A stretch of 25,322 bases of DNA from a virus, in the IMG/VR virus record IMGVR_UViG_3300036766_002282, positions 1 to 25,322 of that record. One strand, written 5' to 3'. Within the stretch, counting starts at the first letter, position 1. Each line of letters starts with the position of its first letter. Positions 1 through 6,930 of this stretch are shown here, piece by piece. The notes below the pieces were generated by a model, which was not told where the DNA came from, made no database searches, and saw only the letters and a list, made by a program, of their open reading frames with translations. The position numbers and the translations under genes are program-made.

Positions 1-219
1 TTAGAGATCCCCTTCGCGCGCGCGTTTCCTGCTGCGCAGTATCATTTCCATCGTAGCCACACGATTCTCAATTGTGGTGTTCACGTCTTCAAGAATGATG
101 ACCTGCATCCACTTTGGAAAACGCAGGATCCGAGCTCCCAGCAACTGCCACTTCTTCAACCATTTCTTGCGCAGCTCAGCCTCTCGCCCGAAATTTTCCA
201 GAATATCAACTTCCACCAT
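1..219 (-). CDS. Small basic protein of the virus tail module, unknown function
   Basis: A 72-residue ORF that ends at the left edge of the window and reads from an ATG at 219. The frame stays open upstream to 324, but that part would overlap the previous gene, so the ATG 36 nt after that gene's stop is preferred. A TTG two codons upstream is an alternative start. The protein is rich in Lys, Arg and Glu, with a Trp/Lys patch near residues 18-25 and a basic C-terminus. No family is recognised. It is last in the visible part of the late operon, just after two tail genes, which suggests a small tail or baseplate accessory protein; that role is inferred from position only. Confidence 0.5.
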   Translation of the reverse strand: MVEVDILENFGREAELRKKWLKKWQLLGARILRFPKWMQVIILEDVNTTIENRVATMEMILRSRKRAREGDL

Positions 220-254
220 ACTCAAAACCCACAATAACCTGGTACTTGAGAAAA

Positions 255-617
255 TCACTGTGTTTCTTGAAGTGTGAGCGTGAATTTTCTGACGTTTTTC
301 CCTGCTGTATTTTCCAATGTCCAAGACACTTTCAAAACATACACGTACACATTGCTAACAGGCCTAACCGCCTGATCACTATAAAACACGACAGTGCTTC
401 CATTCTGGGCGGTTGTTTCAAAACGGTTCGCAAGGCTGCTGGCCCAGGCAACGGCGTTCTCGATGCAGTCAACAGTGTACGTGCGGACTATGCCGTAGAC
501 TTTTAACTTGCGCTTGTAACTTGAACCGCTCCAAGCATCCCATTGGCTAGCCTGAACAGAGACGTCTTCCCCCCACTTCGTCACCGTCAAACTTTGACCG
601 TCAAGAGTTGTACCCAT
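255..617 (-). CDS. Predicted tail protein, unknown family
   Basis: A beta-rich protein of about 120 residues. The chosen start is the ATG at 617, because an AGGAG lies about 10 nt upstream and overlaps the stop of the preceding gene. A TTG at 644 is an alternative start that would give 129 residues. The sequence alternates short hydrophobic and polar stretches, with many Thr, Ser and Val, as is common for virion beta-sandwich proteins. It follows the tape-measure and a long beta-rich gene in the order typical of siphoviruses, where distal tail or tail-tip components are encoded. The family is not recognised, and the tail role is inferred from position. Confidence 0.6.
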   Translation of the reverse strand: MGTTLDGQSLTVTKWGEDVSVQASQWDAWSGSSYKRKLKVYGIVRTYTVDCIENAVAWASSLANRFETTAQNGSTVVFYSDQAVRPVSNVYVYVLKVSWTLENTAGKNVRKFTLTLQETQ

Positions 618-630
618 TCCTCCCAGACTC

Positions 631-1659
631 CTAGCGAGCGTCAACTCCTATTATGCCAATGCAGCCGCCCAGGCCGTACACGATTAGATTGTTGTTAAGA
701 ATATCTTCAATATCCATCATGAAAGAAAAGGGTACGAGATCCACTCCGGAGAGGCTACTGTAATAATCGTCTACCGTACCCCACGTTATGCCATGTATTG
801 CCCCGACTCCTACGAACTTTGTTGCATTCAGGAACAGCGGCTCAAGCATACAGTAGAGCGTGCTGCCCTGGCTGAAGTAAATGTTCACGGGTACATGCAG
901 GACGTTTGGAAGAATCCATGGGCAAGCGATAACGCTTATTACAACACTTGTACTCGCATTCCGCTTGCTTATCGTGACCGTGTGACTGGATCCGACTACA
1001 AGGCTTTGCGCGCATTTGGCGCTTGCAATACCTGAGACCGCATTGCCAGAATCATCTTGAATCCGCTCATCCCAATTTTTCTGAGCTCCGTCTACGGAGA
1101 TGCTCACGCCGTTCGTGAAGTTGTCACCGACATTTTCAAAAGCTGTGTATCCCCCAGAGGTCGTTGCCCAGCATTGAACGAGATAACACGCATTCTGTAA
1201 TGCGCCCGCGGGAGTGTTTCTGTTCGCGACGGTTAAGGCGATGCCTGAGCTGTAGGTTCTAACGTTTGCTCCTTGAACATCATTAAAGGCGCTGATACCT
1301 GCTTGGAAGTTGCGAATGTACCCATAGTTGCCTGAGTATTTGCCTTCAACGAGTATATCATAGGTTCCAGCTGCTAGGTATATTGCGATGCCTACGGTTT
1401 GCCAAGAACCGGGATAATGTTGCACTTGCCCGTAGACGTAATTGCTCCCGACCTTGACCCTCAACCAAACGTTGTCACCAATGTTTACAGCGGCACATTC
1501 AAAGTCAAATTTTATCAACACGATTGCTGCGGCGCTTAAGACGATGTTTCCGTAGTCATGAACGGTGCCCCAAGTAGTACCGAACCCGTATGTCGTTGAG
1601 TCGTTTATTAGGTTTACTTCCTGAGCAACAAGCCTTTCCTGTTCAACCAACAACGGCAT
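631..1659 (-). CDS. Predicted distal tail / tail-tip structural protein
   Basis: 342 residues. The start ATG overlaps the stop of the tape-measure gene as TAATG, a sign of translational coupling. The composition is Gly, Ser, Thr, Val and Asn rich with almost no charged helices, suggesting stacked beta-sandwich domains. The region around residues 35-125 (stretches such as VWLRVKVGSNYVYGQ and GTYDILVEGKYSGNYGY) resembles a jelly-roll, carbohydrate-binding type fold, but no signature motif can be named. In siphoviruses the genes right after the tape measure encode distal tail and receptor-binding parts, so this is a good candidate for a tail-tip protein. The exact role is inferred. Confidence 0.65.
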   Translation of the reverse strand: MPLLVEQERLVAQEVNLINDSTTYGFGTTWGTVHDYGNIVLSAAAIVLIKFDFECAAVNIGDNVWLRVKVGSNYVYGQVQHYPGSWQTVGIAIYLAAGTYDILVEGKYSGNYGYIRNFQAGISAFNDVQGANVRTYSSGIALTVANRNTPAGALQNACYLVQCWATTSGGYTAFENVGDNFTNGVSISVDGAQKNWDERIQDDSGNAVSGIASAKCAQSLVVGSSHTVTISKRNASTSVVISVIACPWILPNVLHVPVNIYFSQGSTLYCMLEPLFLNATKFVGVGAIHGITWGTVDDYYSSLSGVDLVPFSFMMDIEDILNNNLIVYGLGGCIGIIGVDAR

Positions 1660-3242
1660 TAAGCAAACACGCTCCCCTGTCGAATTCTTTTCTGAGTTAC
1701 TGCAGCAGCTGAGCTCGTAGGCTCCACAATTATCGTTTGCAATGCTTGAAGGACCTGTTTCGAGGCTAGATCAGCGGTTGCCTTGTCCGCGCTGCCTTCA
1801 ATGTTCACAAGCGGCCCCTGAGTAACAAGGTTAACAACGGTAGCCTTTGATTGTCCAGTTGGAAGCGGCCCACCGAAGCCCGTTACACCTACTCCTAAAG
1901 CTCCTGATATCTGAGCCTGCGCATTGAAGTCTTTAATCGCCGCTAGGCCCTTGTTCATGCTGTCTGAAACCATTCCCACCCAGTCACCCATCGTTTTCTG
2001 GCTGCTGTCCGCAGCATTTGCAAGGGCATGCGCAAAACAGACTGAACCTATGAAGTCGCTGATAGCCTTACCAGCGCCGCCCATTGCTCCGCTGACGGCG
2101 TTGACGAAGCCACCTAAAGTATTAGCTACAGCAGAGACAGCGTCGATTATTGGTTTCACAAGGTTGTAGAACCATTGGAAGATACCGCCTAGGATCTGCC
2201 AAGCTGTTTGGAAGCTTCCAACTAAGAAATCTCCAAGAGGCTTCAGCACGCTATTCCAGAGAAAATTGCAAATGTCTGAAACAACTTTAAGGTCTGCAGA
2301 GAAGACAGCTGACAGAAAGCTTCCAAGAGGCTGAAAAACGTTCTGCCACAACCATGTTAGCACTGTAGAAAGAGCCTGCACTTCAACGATCAGGGTTGCT
2401 TCGAGAAAGCTTGCGAGTGGCTGAATAACATTCTGCCAGAACCATGTGAGGCCTACAGTAATCGCTTCAACAGCAACCTTCAAAGCACCCCCCAACACTG
2501 CCCCAATCGCATTGAGAGCGTCTCTGAAGGGCGGGCATGCGTTATAAGCTGCGATTATGATTGCTACCAGTCCGACTGTGGCCAGGCAGATTATAGCTGC
2601 AGGGTTTGCGTCCATAGCAGCGTTCAAGGCCCACTGTATTCCTTCCCAGATGCTCTCCGCGTTTGAAACAGTGTTCACAATGGCGATAAGACTGGGAACA
2701 ACTGTGAGCGCAGCCATCAACATCGAGTTGTTAACGTTGTTCTGAGCCATGCTTGCCCGTTCGTGGGCAACAGTAAGAGCATCCTGCGCAATCGAGAGTT
2801 TGTCCGCAGCGTCTTTAGCCTGCTGAGAGTCAGGACCATATTTCTCGATGGCTGCATTGTAGGCTTCCTGAGCTCTCTGCACGGCCAAGGTGCTACGTTC
2901 AACCATCAGGTGAGCTCTGTCAAGCGCGACTTCGCTGTTCTGTATTCTCTCAAAACTCATGAAAAGAGTCGCGCCGGCAAGGGCGGTGCTGTTCATGGCC
3001 ATCGCGGAGCCTGTGCAGCTGTTATTCGCAGTATCAGTGGCATCTGCCATTCCTTGAGCAGAGGTTCCAACTTGACCATAGTCACTTGCAATCTGAGACG
3101 TCGCGCTGTCCGTCGTGCTCGCAAGTTCTTGCGTGTTTCCCTCGATATCCGTGAAAGTGGTTGAAAGGTTAGAGCCTACACCTTCGATAACGCCTGAAGC
3201 CTCATCATAGCAAACTAGATGGATCTCCACTTCTGAACTCAT
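1659..3242 (-). CDS. Tail tape measure protein
   Basis: 527 residues. It sets tail length and is expelled with the DNA in siphoviruses. Evidence: an Ala/Ser/Thr-rich N-terminus; a predicted coiled coil at about residues 100-170; hydrophobic, membrane-like segments at about 174-192 and 214-233; then four W/F-rich repeats with a period of 30 residues between 265 and 370; and a Gly/Ala-rich tail. It lies directly after the frameshifting tail chaperone, the conserved order in siphoviruses. The start ATG at 3242 is only 6 nt after the stop of the frameshifted chaperone. At about 1.5 angstrom per residue, a tail of roughly 80 nm would be expected; this is an inference from the usual tape-measure rule. 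The protein is short for the family. Confidence 0.88.
   Translation of the reverse strand: MSSEVEIHLVCYDEASGVIEGVGSNLSTTFTDIEGNTQELASTTDSATSQIASDYGQVGTSAQGMADATDTANNSCTGSAMAMNSTALAGATLFMSFERIQNSEVALDRAHLMVERSTLAVQRAQEAYNAAIEKYGPDSQQAKDAADKLSIAQDALTVAHERASMAQNNVNNSMLMAALTVVPSLIAIVNTVSNAESIWEGIQWALNAAMDANPAAIICLATVGLVAIIIAAYNACPPFRDALNAIGAVLGGALKVAVEAITVGLTWFWQNVIQPLASFLEATLIVEVQALSTVLTWLWQNVFQPLGSFLSAVFSADLKVVSDICNFLWNSVLKPLGDFLVGSFQTAWQILGGIFQWFYNLVKPIIDAVSAVANTLGGFVNAVSGAMGGAGKAISDFIGSVCFAHALANAADSSQKTMGDWVGMVSDSMNKGLAAIKDFNAQAQISGALGVGVTGFGGPLPTGQSKATVVNLVTQGPLVNIEGSADKATADLASKQVLQALQTIIVEPTSSAAAVTQKRIRQGSVFA
2133..2450 (-). repeat. Four 30-residue repeats inside the tape measure
   Basis: Within the tape measure, residues 265-280, 295-310, 325-340 and 355-370 align with an exact 30-residue step. 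The units read LTWFWQNVIQPLASFL, LTWLWQNVFQPLGSFL, CNFLWNSVLKPLGDFL and FQWFYNLVKPIIDAVS. The first two are nearly identical and the last is diverged. They share an aromatic pair, a central Pro and an aromatic or aliphatic end. Confidence 0.85.
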
Positions 3243-3248
3243 TTTGGT

Positions 3249-3778
3249 CTAACCTTTCCTGTTGTAAAACCAGCGCGTCCATTCTGTAAGAAACTGGATT
3301 TGTAAGGGAGTCAAGTTCCCAATCTGTTCCAGGGTGTAGCCGTACTCATGCGCTATGAACCCGATTGTTTGGGCTGCTTCGTCGACTTCGACCCATTCTC
3401 CAACGGCTTCTGAGGAAAAAAACCACCCTCTTTCTGCAGCTTCGTCAACAGACGCACAACCACTTCGTAAGGCATTGCTTTTATGTCGTCAACAGTTAAG
3501 CCAGGGTTAGCCGGGGAGAGCATCTTGAAAAGAAGCTGCATACTACGGTCCTTGTTCTCCTTGAAGTTCTCGATGATCTCGTTAAGCTGGCTATAGCTGA
3601 GAAGACTGTACCGTATGAGGCCCAAGTCCTCGTCGTAGATTTCACGGATCTCTCTAGCCTTGTTGACAAGCTGTTTCGGGTTGAAGACCCGGACTCGCTT
3701 CAATTTTTCCTCTTCAAACTCTTTGAGACGGTTCTCCATCTCCGTTGCTTTAGCCCAATCTATCTCGTTTTCACTCAT
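3249..3778 (-). CDS. Tail assembly chaperone, predicted -1 frameshift (gpGT-like) form
   Basis: If ribosomes slip one base back on the T7 run at 3422-3416, reading as T TTT TTT in the incoming frame, translation skips the in-frame stop at 3355-3353 and continues 55 codons to a TAG at 3251-3249. The product would be about 176 residues. The extension starts with SSEAVGEWVEVDEAA and ends TEWTRWFYNRKG. It is acidic and aromatic, has no stop for 165 nt, and ends 6 nt before the tape-measure ATG. This is the classical organisation of the lambda G/GT pair, in which the T extension binds the tail tube. The shift itself has not been demonstrated. Confidence 0.75.
3353..3778 (-). CDS. Tail assembly chaperone, short (gpG-like) form
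   Basis: 141 residues from the ATG at 3778, which has AGGTGA about 6 nt upstream; the longer GTG start at 3787 lies inside that binding site. The protein is helical and charged, with a Glu/Lys-rich N-terminus, followed by an acidic and aliphatic middle and a Pro/Lys-rich end. It sits between the tail tube gene and the tape measure, where tailed viruses encode the G and G-T tail chaperones that coat and keep soluble the tape measure during tail assembly. The reading frame contains a run of seven T residues at 3422-3416, followed by a second open frame (see the long form). Family assignment rests on position plus the frameshift architecture rather than sequence similarity. Confidence 0.8.
   Translation of the reverse strand: MSENEIDWAKATEMENRLKEFEEEKLKRVRVFNPKQLVNKAREIREIYDEDLGLIRYSLLSYSQLNEIIENFKENKDRSMQLLFKMLSPANPGLTVDDIKAMPYEVVVRLLTKLQKEGGFFPQKPLENGSKSTKQPKQSGS
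3416..3422 (-). promoter_or_regulatory. Slippery T7 run for programmed -1 frameshifting
   Basis: On the coding (minus) strand the sequence is GGT TTT TTT CCT, which contains the X XXY YYZ-type heptamer T TTT TTT. It lies at codons 123-124 counted from the GTG at 3787, 20 codons before the zero-frame stop. A short self-complementary stretch (GTCGAAGTCGAC) follows about 30 nt downstream and is at best a weak stimulator. Transcriptional slippage on the homopolymer is an alternative route to the same product. Confidence 0.7.
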
Positions 3779-3800
3779 ACATGTCACCTTGAAATGTTGA

Positions 3801-3843
3801 AACTAGGAATTCCGTAAAAACGGGGAAACTAGGAAAGGGAAAC
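3801..3843 (-). terminator. U-rich spacer after the tail tube gene
   Basis: The 65-nt spacer between the tail tube stop and the chaperone start holds repeated pyrimidine tracts on the coding strand (TTTCCC, CTAGTTTCCCC) and a tiny hairpin CCGT-TTTT-ACGG. Archaeal termination commonly occurs at U-tracts. The spacer could lower expression downstream of an abundant virion protein. This is a weak call. Confidence 0.35.
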
Positions 3844-4233
3844 TTAGAATGTGGTCCACAGAACATCGCTGGCCTCGCCTGCAACCTTCTCGCCTACAAT
3901 GCCTTTTTGGTCAAATTTCATATCCCAAGCAGTGAACGTGCAAGTCTTGTACGTTATCTTCTCCTTTCCTGTGCTTGTACCTGCTGGAGCAAAAATCAGG
4001 TCAACAGATGCACCACTGTAAACTTGCTGTGCATACGTCTTGTCAATGTACATCTTGTCAACTGTAAATTTGAAATGCTTGTTTCCATCTTCCAAGATGG
4101 CAGGCTTGTCACTGTTCAACTGAAACTCTTTGATCAGGTCAGCAGTCATGTTCGCTGTGACGCCCTGCGCGAAGCCAACCGTGGTCCCGCCTATCTGCAC
4201 AACCGCATTGCGGCCTACTAATGGCGTACTCAT
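3844..4233 (-). CDS. Major tail (tube) protein
   Basis: 129 residues with an AGGTGA about 9 nt before the ATG. The N-terminus MSTPLVGRNAVVQIGGTTVG, followed by a short helix and then alternating strands ending in EASDVLWTTF, fits the small tail-tube fold of siphoviruses, with a beta-sandwich and one helix. Phrases such as FAQGVTANMTADLIKEFQLNSD are typical of tube proteins that form a hexameric ring. It lies before the chaperone pair and tape measure, exactly where tube proteins are encoded, and a U-rich spacer follows. The call rests on fold-like pattern and position; no catalytic residues are expected. Confidence 0.8.
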   Translation of the reverse strand: MSTPLVGRNAVVQIGGTTVGFAQGVTANMTADLIKEFQLNSDKPAILEDGNKHFKFTVDKMYIDKTYAQQVYSGASVDLIFAPAGTSTGKEKITYKTCTFTAWDMKFDQKGIVGEKVAGEASDVLWTTF

Positions 4234-4248
4234 TCCGTCTTTTCACCT

Positions 4249-4794
4249 CTATTGCTGCTCATTAGCGTGTCTCGAAGCTGAAGGAAAACCTTCAAGCTTT
4301 TTCGAGCACAAATTACAAAGGTTATTCGCAAGAAGAATTTCCTGAAAGACACGTTTGTGCGCGTCAAAATACTCTTTGGGAAAGGCGCCCTTCATATCAA
4401 AGTCCCATTGAGCTCGCACAGAAGCAAGAAACTCTTCGAAGCCCATGCCTTGCTGCTGCATTTCCACGGCATCATGAACGAGCAGGAAGAAGAGGCCAAG
4501 CCACTGCCGATAATAACGGTCCGTATCGCCCAGGTACGTCAGAAGCTTCCGGCTGAGCTCCAGAACATTAAGAAAATGCCTATCCCTAAGCGTCTTGACT
4601 GCTTGATAGGGCACGTCGTCGAAGCGGCCGCAGAATGCTTCCAGTCTATAGGCCTGCAGCAGCTTCGTGTACACGTCCTCGAGCAGCCGGGTCTGAGGAT
4701 ACTCAGGATCCCGACAGGGCACGAGCCGGTTCAGAACACGCACGGTAAGGTTAATCAGCTTCTTGCGTACGTGAAGGGAGACCCACTTGTCCAA
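4249..4794 (-). CDS. Unknown protein between the gp10-like and tail tube genes
   Basis: 181 residues from a TTG start preceded by GGGTGA about 7 nt upstream. It is a helical, basic protein with many Leu, Arg and Tyr, an amphipathic N-terminal half, and a Cys pair C160-x2-C163 near the C-terminus, which alone is too little for a zinc site. No family is recognised. It lies 6 nt after the gp10-like gene and 15 nt before the tail tube gene, so it is probably expressed with the tail-completion set. It could be a tail-assembly or archaeal-virus-specific factor. The function is unknown. Confidence 0.7.
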   Translation of the reverse strand: MDKWVSLHVRKKLINLTVRVLNRLVPCRDPEYPQTRLLEDVYTKLLQAYRLEAFCGRFDDVPYQAVKTLRDRHFLNVLELSRKLLTYLGDTDRYYRQWLGLFFLLVHDAVEMQQQGMGFEEFLASVRAQWDFDMKGAFPKEYFDAHKRVFQEILLANNLCNLCSKKLEGFPSASRHANEQQ

Positions 4795-4800
4795 AGGGTT

Positions 4801-5172
4801 TCACCCGAACATGTTCGCGGCAAGATTGGCTATGCCATTCCAGATTTCCGTCTGAACCTCGTCCTTATGCAGTTCAAACGCCCTGGTCATAAACAGCCGC
4901 GGGGCCATGCGACTCGTACCCCACTCGACGAAAGGCGCGTAGAACGCACGCGCATAAATAACGAAGGCCCAACCTCCGACTTCCTCCATGCTCTCCGTAC
5001 TCAGCAAAAACCCCGTGCGCACCGGCGTAAAACGCCTCATATCCTCCAACATACGAGCTCCGACTATTGCTAGGCTGTCCTGCACCTGCTGCTTCAAGGC
5101 TTCACTGAAGTTTTCAAGACTCACAACCAGGGTCGTGTCGCCCTGCACACTTACCTGAATGGACACGCTCAA
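4801..5172 (-). CDS. HK97 gp10-like head-tail / tail completion protein
   Basis: About 123 residues with a TTG start at 5172, or a GTG two codons later. The central TPVRTGFLLSTES followed by YARAFYAPFVEWGTSRM is the hallmark of the HK97 gp10-type family (tail-component proteins): a Thr-Pro-x-x-T-G-x-L turn, then Y-A-x-x-x-E-x-G-T. In this family the protein joins head completion and tail assembly. The length matches the family's usual 110-150 residues. It lies between the tail-terminator-like gene and the tail tube gene, as in many siphoviruses. Confidence 0.85.
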   Translation of the reverse strand: MSVSIQVSVQGDTTLVVSLENFSEALKQQVQDSLAIVGARMLEDMRRFTPVRTGFLLSTESMEEVGGWAFVIYARAFYAPFVEWGTSRMAPRLFMTRAFELHKDEVQTEIWNGIANLAANMFG

Positions 5173-5182
5173 GGTTCCTCGC

Positions 5183-5626
5183 CTACGCTATCACGTGAAA
5201 GGTTAGGCATGCAACTTGTAACGTCACACGAACAAGGTCAGGACCTTCATTCTTGCCTGTCTCACGCTCAACATACACGTCGACTATGCCCGGAATCTTC
5301 AGCTCCTGAGTATGGAGAATCGTGTAAACTGCCTGCTTCATGTTTTCGCGGACAACCGTCGCATCCGCTGGCGAAGTAGTCACCTTCACGTAAACATCGA
5401 CGAGAACACGTTCAACCTGCTGCCAAGCTTCCCTACTCAGCGGAGTCACCTGCGTAGGGCTCGGAGGGTTATAGCAGCATACACCGTAGTTTTTGCCCGA
5501 GTTTAGAAAGGTTGCAGCATCGACTCTTGTCGTAGACCACAGGATATCGCTTGCCTTTGGGCTGCTGAGCTGCCAATTCGCCTGCAAAGCAGACGACAGA
5601 ACCGAAGCATTATCAGGCGTAGACAC
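5183..5626 (-). CDS. Tail terminator / completion-like protein
   Basis: 147 residues starting at a GTG placed directly after the stop of the upstream small ORF (TGA then GTG), so it is translationally coupled. The second half, with VERVLVDVYVKVTT, then a helix RENMKQAVYTILH and a strand pair VDVYVERETG ... VRVTLQVACLTFHV, fits the alpha-beta fold of tail terminators such as lambda gpU or HK97 gp10-neighbour proteins. The assignment is based on this secondary-structure pattern and on its place before the gp10-like gene. The N-terminal 55 residues are not recognised. Confidence 0.6.
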   Translation of the reverse strand: MSTPDNASVLSSALQANWQLSSPKASDILWSTTRVDAATFLNSGKNYGVCCYNPPSPTQVTPLSREAWQQVERVLVDVYVKVTTSPADATVVRENMKQAVYTILHTQELKIPGIVDVYVERETGKNEGPDLVRVTLQVACLTFHVIA

Positions 5627-5755
5627 TCAGCGGATCTCCTCGAGCAGCTCGTCAACCAACCTTTTCACTTCGCAACCTTGGCAATCTTGATAACTTGTCC
5701 TGGGGCAAGGCTTGCACATAATTTGGCTCAGACGCTTCAGTTTTTCAGCATTCAA
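5627..5755 (-). CDS. 42-residue Cys4 small protein
   Basis: A short ORF from a TTG at 5755. A GGAGG lies 13 nt upstream, which is a long spacing. The protein runs NAEKLKRLSQ, then MCKPC-x6-DCQGC, then an amphipathic helix EVKRLVDELLEEIR. The two C-x2-C pairs (CKPC and CQGC) suggest a small zinc or metal-binding knuckle followed by a helix. The stop abuts the GTG of the tail-terminator-like gene, supporting expression in the operon. The frame continues upstream without an ATG, so the start is uncertain. No family is recognised. Confidence 0.55.
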   Translation of the reverse strand: MNAEKLKRLSQIMCKPCPRTSYQDCQGCEVKRLVDELLEEIR

Positions 5756-5837
5756 AGGCTTTTCCCGCCCTCCGAAAGGTGAGAGAACGTACAGGAGAAG
5801 CTCCAGGGAGAAGGGCCTTTCAGAAGGTTTCAGGATC

Positions 5838-5969
5838 CTAGGTTGCCGTTACGACTTCCACGTCATAGCCATCGTTGATGAGCTGCTGCATCTCAGCGCT
5901 CGTGAGCACCTTCTTGGATCCGTTAACCTTCGCCAAGATGTAATTGCCCTTCGTAAGAACTCTGCTCAT
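5838..5969 (-). CDS. 43-residue small protein
   Basis: A short ORF starting at the ATG at 5969, 9 nt after the stop of the connector-like gene. It reads as a beta-strand, turn and helix: YILAKVNGSKKVLTSAEM, then a helix ending in a Tyr-Asp-Val-Glu-Val-Val strand. The tight spacing within the operon and the clean start support a real gene. The pattern resembles small virion or DNA-binding folds but no family can be named. The next gene begins about 80 nt further on. Confidence 0.5.
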   Translation of the reverse strand: MSRVLTKGNYILAKVNGSKKVLTSAEMQQLINDGYDVEVVTAT

Positions 5970-5978
5970 CTCGAACTC

Positions 5979-6770
5979 CTATGGGTTCATCAACCCGCCC
6001 TGATAAGTCGGAACATCATCTTTCATCGAAGCCTCCGCAGCTATAACGGGCAAGGTCAAGTTGACAAGCTGCTTCTGCAAATCATCGCTTAAACCCTGAA
6101 TCGTTCTTGCAAGCGCTGCCGCATACGGGGCTGTGCGCGCAACACGCAAATCGCCCAGGAAATAATCGTAGGCCCCGACGAGCGAGCCGCCGCTGCTGAT
6201 CACAAGAGCGCGAAGGCAAGCTAGATCCAAGGCGGCAATCTTCGCGTGTGCATACCGCTGATCAGTCGGGTCCAGGAGGCCGCCGTTAAGCGCTGTGATG
6301 TACGTGTTGGCGTAGTCCACATGAGCCTGAAGCGCTGCTTCACTCAACATCAAACCGTAAACAGTGTAATTTCCCGTCAGAGAATCATACGTCATGTTCA
6401 GGTGAGCTTCCACGTCGCCCACCGCAACGTATCCTGCGGAAGGCGCGGCCACGATTGCAGGGGATGTGAACTCTACGGCGAAATCCTGTGAAACGGGAAA
6501 GGTTTGGTTCGTTCCGTCTGGAAATGTGACCTCAAACTGTGCAGGACACGTTCCAAGATGGTCGGTGTCTCCTTGGATCCAGTCATAGCGCACTACGCCG
6601 CTTGATGGACTGACGATGGTACATGGCTTGTTAATGAGTTGTACGCCGTTCTGGAACATTTGAAAATTGACTGTTGAACCTGTCAGGTCTACCGCTGAAC
6701 CGTCACTGTACTGAAGAGTTGCCAGGATGCTAGGCCTCAAATCCCCCTTAACCATTGAGAAACCTGTCAA
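5979..6770 (-). CDS. Head-tail connector-like protein with BppU-type N-terminal domain
   Basis: About 263 residues from a TTG at 6770; an ATG at 6755 is an alternative. Residues 8-105 (DLRPSILATLQYSDGSAVDL, TGSTVNFQMF, then strands) resemble the N-terminal domain of phage baseplate upper proteins, an Ig-like beta-sandwich that starts with a G-D-x-x-P motif and ends in a strand before position 105. The C-terminal half (about 115-255) is helical and reads like a head-tail adaptor: YVAVGDVEAHL, then repeated Ala/Leu helices containing YANTYITAL and LRALVISSGG. Its place between the capsid block and the tail-completion genes fits a connector. The domain combination is unusual. Both assignments are by pattern and uncertain. 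Confidence 0.6.
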   Translation of the reverse strand: MTGFSMVKGDLRPSILATLQYSDGSAVDLTGSTVNFQMFQNGVQLINKPCTIVSPSSGVVRYDWIQGDTDHLGTCPAQFEVTFPDGTNQTFPVSQDFAVEFTSPAIVAAPSAGYVAVGDVEAHLNMTYDSLTGNYTVYGLMLSEAALQAHVDYANTYITALNGGLLDPTDQRYAHAKIAALDLACLRALVISSGGSLVGAYDYFLGDLRVARTAPYAAALARTIQGLSDDLQKQLVNLTLPVIAAEASMKDDVPTYQGGLMNP

Positions 6771-6785
6771 ACTGTTCCAGCTCCC

Positions 6786-6914
6786 CTAATTTCCCGTCAA
6801 TGTAACAGCGCCTTTGACTCCTGCTAATGTAACCGTTCCTTTCTCTCCCTGCAGAGTTACGGGGCGCACATGAGCACGCCTCATCCAGAACATTTTCTTG
6901 ACTATGGATGGCAA
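6786..6914 (-). CDS. Tiny protein with VTL/G-x-K-G repeats
   Basis: A possible 42-residue ORF from a TTG at 6914 with AGGTG 7 nt upstream; ATGs at 6893 and 6884 are alternatives. The C-terminal half is a short tandem repeat: VTLQGEKG, TVTLAGVKG, AVTLTGN, with a period of 9 residues. Such repeats look like a small beta-helix or linker strand. It lies between the LamG-like gene and the connector-like gene. Coding status is uncertain, because the ORF is short and the start is not firm. Confidence 0.4.
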   Translation of the reverse strand: MPSIVKKMFWMRRAHVRPVTLQGEKGTVTLAGVKGAVTLTGN

Positions 6915-6930
6915 GATTGAACACCTAGAT

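Noticed and set aside
4357-5073. 238-residue plus-strand ORF
   Set aside because: Fully antisense to the gp10-like gene and the 181-residue gene, both of which have better starts and coding character.
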